From Micractinium sp. NFX-FRZ (Eukaryota > Chlorophyta > Trebouxiophyceae > Chlorellales > Chlorellaceae), in assembly GCA_029339195.1 (NCBI GenBank), contig JAPTJF010000005.1, forward strand, positions 372,001 through 436,000: a stretch of DNA of 64,000 bases, given 5' to 3'. Positions 63,767 through 64,000 of the stretch are shown one piece after another. Within the stretch, counting starts at the first letter, position 1, and each line of letters opens with the position of its first letter. Both the position numbers and the translations under genes were made by a program. Below the pieces are notes generated by a model that saw only the letters and a list, made by a program, of their open reading frames with translations, did no database searches and was not told the origin of the DNA.

Positions 63767-64000
63767 AGCAGCAGTTCCAGGCTGCCTGCCTCCTGGCGCT
63801 TGCGCTTGAGGCCCCTCTGGGGCATCGCGGCCTGCCCATGCTGCTGTGCCCCCTCCTGCCGCTGCCCCTCGCCTTCCGGCGACAGCCTTAGCGCCGGCTG
63901 CTGCTGCGGCGGGGGTGCACCAGGCGGGGCCAGGGAGCCGGGCGGCTGCAGAGACGGCATGGAGAGGGCGAGCAGCAGCTGGTGTACCTGCTGCTGCGCC
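63214..64000 (-). CDS. Gln-rich protein, C-terminal part, cut by the window edge
   Basis: An open frame runs from the right edge to a stop at 63214 (262 codons visible). No start is assigned, because the frame is open past the ATG at 63960 to the edge. The visible part has no named domain. It is Gln/Ala/Pro/Leu-rich with a poly-Gln run, a basic cluster RGLKRKRQE that could be a nuclear localisation signal, and a helical stretch ([20 protein letters not shown]). Composition and order (basic KRKR, then a Gln-rich L.QLE..QQ..AL helix, then a Pro/Leu/Trp tail) resemble the C-terminal region of the SBP factor at the left end. A transcription-factor paralogue is therefore possible but not shown. 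Confidence 0.6.
63733..63774 (-). repeat. CAG/CTG repeat encoding poly-Gln
   Basis: Eleven or so CTG triplets followed by CAG triplets on the plus strand; in the minus-strand gene they read as Leu-Leu-Leu then a glutamine run. Confidence 0.9.

Overview
This window is nuclear DNA from a green alga, most likely a Chlorella-like trebouxiophyte. It is GC-rich, its genes carry many short introns (up to 29 exons), several introns use GC-AG splice sites, and TGTAA motifs lie downstream of several stop codons. One gene encodes an SBP-domain transcription factor, a family known only from green plants and green algae. The species cannot be fixed from the sequence.

I found eleven genes and resolved complete exon chains for ten by matching protein families and checking that reading phase is kept at every junction. 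From left to right: a two-RRM RNA-binding protein (161-3224, +); an SBP-box transcription factor (4799-6654, -); an Apd1/Aim32-type sucrase/ferredoxin-like protein (7661-9586, -); replicative helicase subunit MCM3 (10309-17533, -); DNA polymerase epsilon histone-fold subunit POLE3/Dpb4 (18024-19121, -); Mediator subunit MED14 (19547-25417, +); an LSD1/KDM1-type demethylase with an unusual C-terminal tail (26167-37999, -); nuclear transport factor NTF2 (38399-40057, +); a TPR-Kelch-MYND protein (40527-47478, -); the exosome nuclease DIS3/RRP44 (48525-58638, -); a short-chain dehydrogenase (59578-62625, +); and the C-terminal part of a glutamine-rich protein cut by the right edge (63214-64000, -).

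The genes are individual eukaryotic transcription units, not operons. Most serve core nuclear work: replication (MCM3, POLE3), transcription and chromatin (SBP factor, MED14, KDM1-like), RNA turnover (DIS3) and transport (NTF2). Divergent intergenic regions that may act as shared promoters lie between POLE3 and MED14, KDM1-like and NTF2, and DIS3 and the dehydrogenase.

Two things stand out. First, the LSD1-like gene continues in one unbroken spliced frame into a TFIIS-N/LEDGF-like helical domain followed by an SRI-like domain. That tail is normally found on the histone methyltransferase Set2/SETD2, where it binds elongating RNA polymerase II. Second, many introns contain extra copies of a neighbouring exon edge together with its splice site, often two to four copies. 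This recurs in at least six genes and looks like a genome-wide process of local tandem duplication that could feed intron growth or intron gain. No tRNA, rRNA, CRISPR array, transposon coding region or virus was seen.
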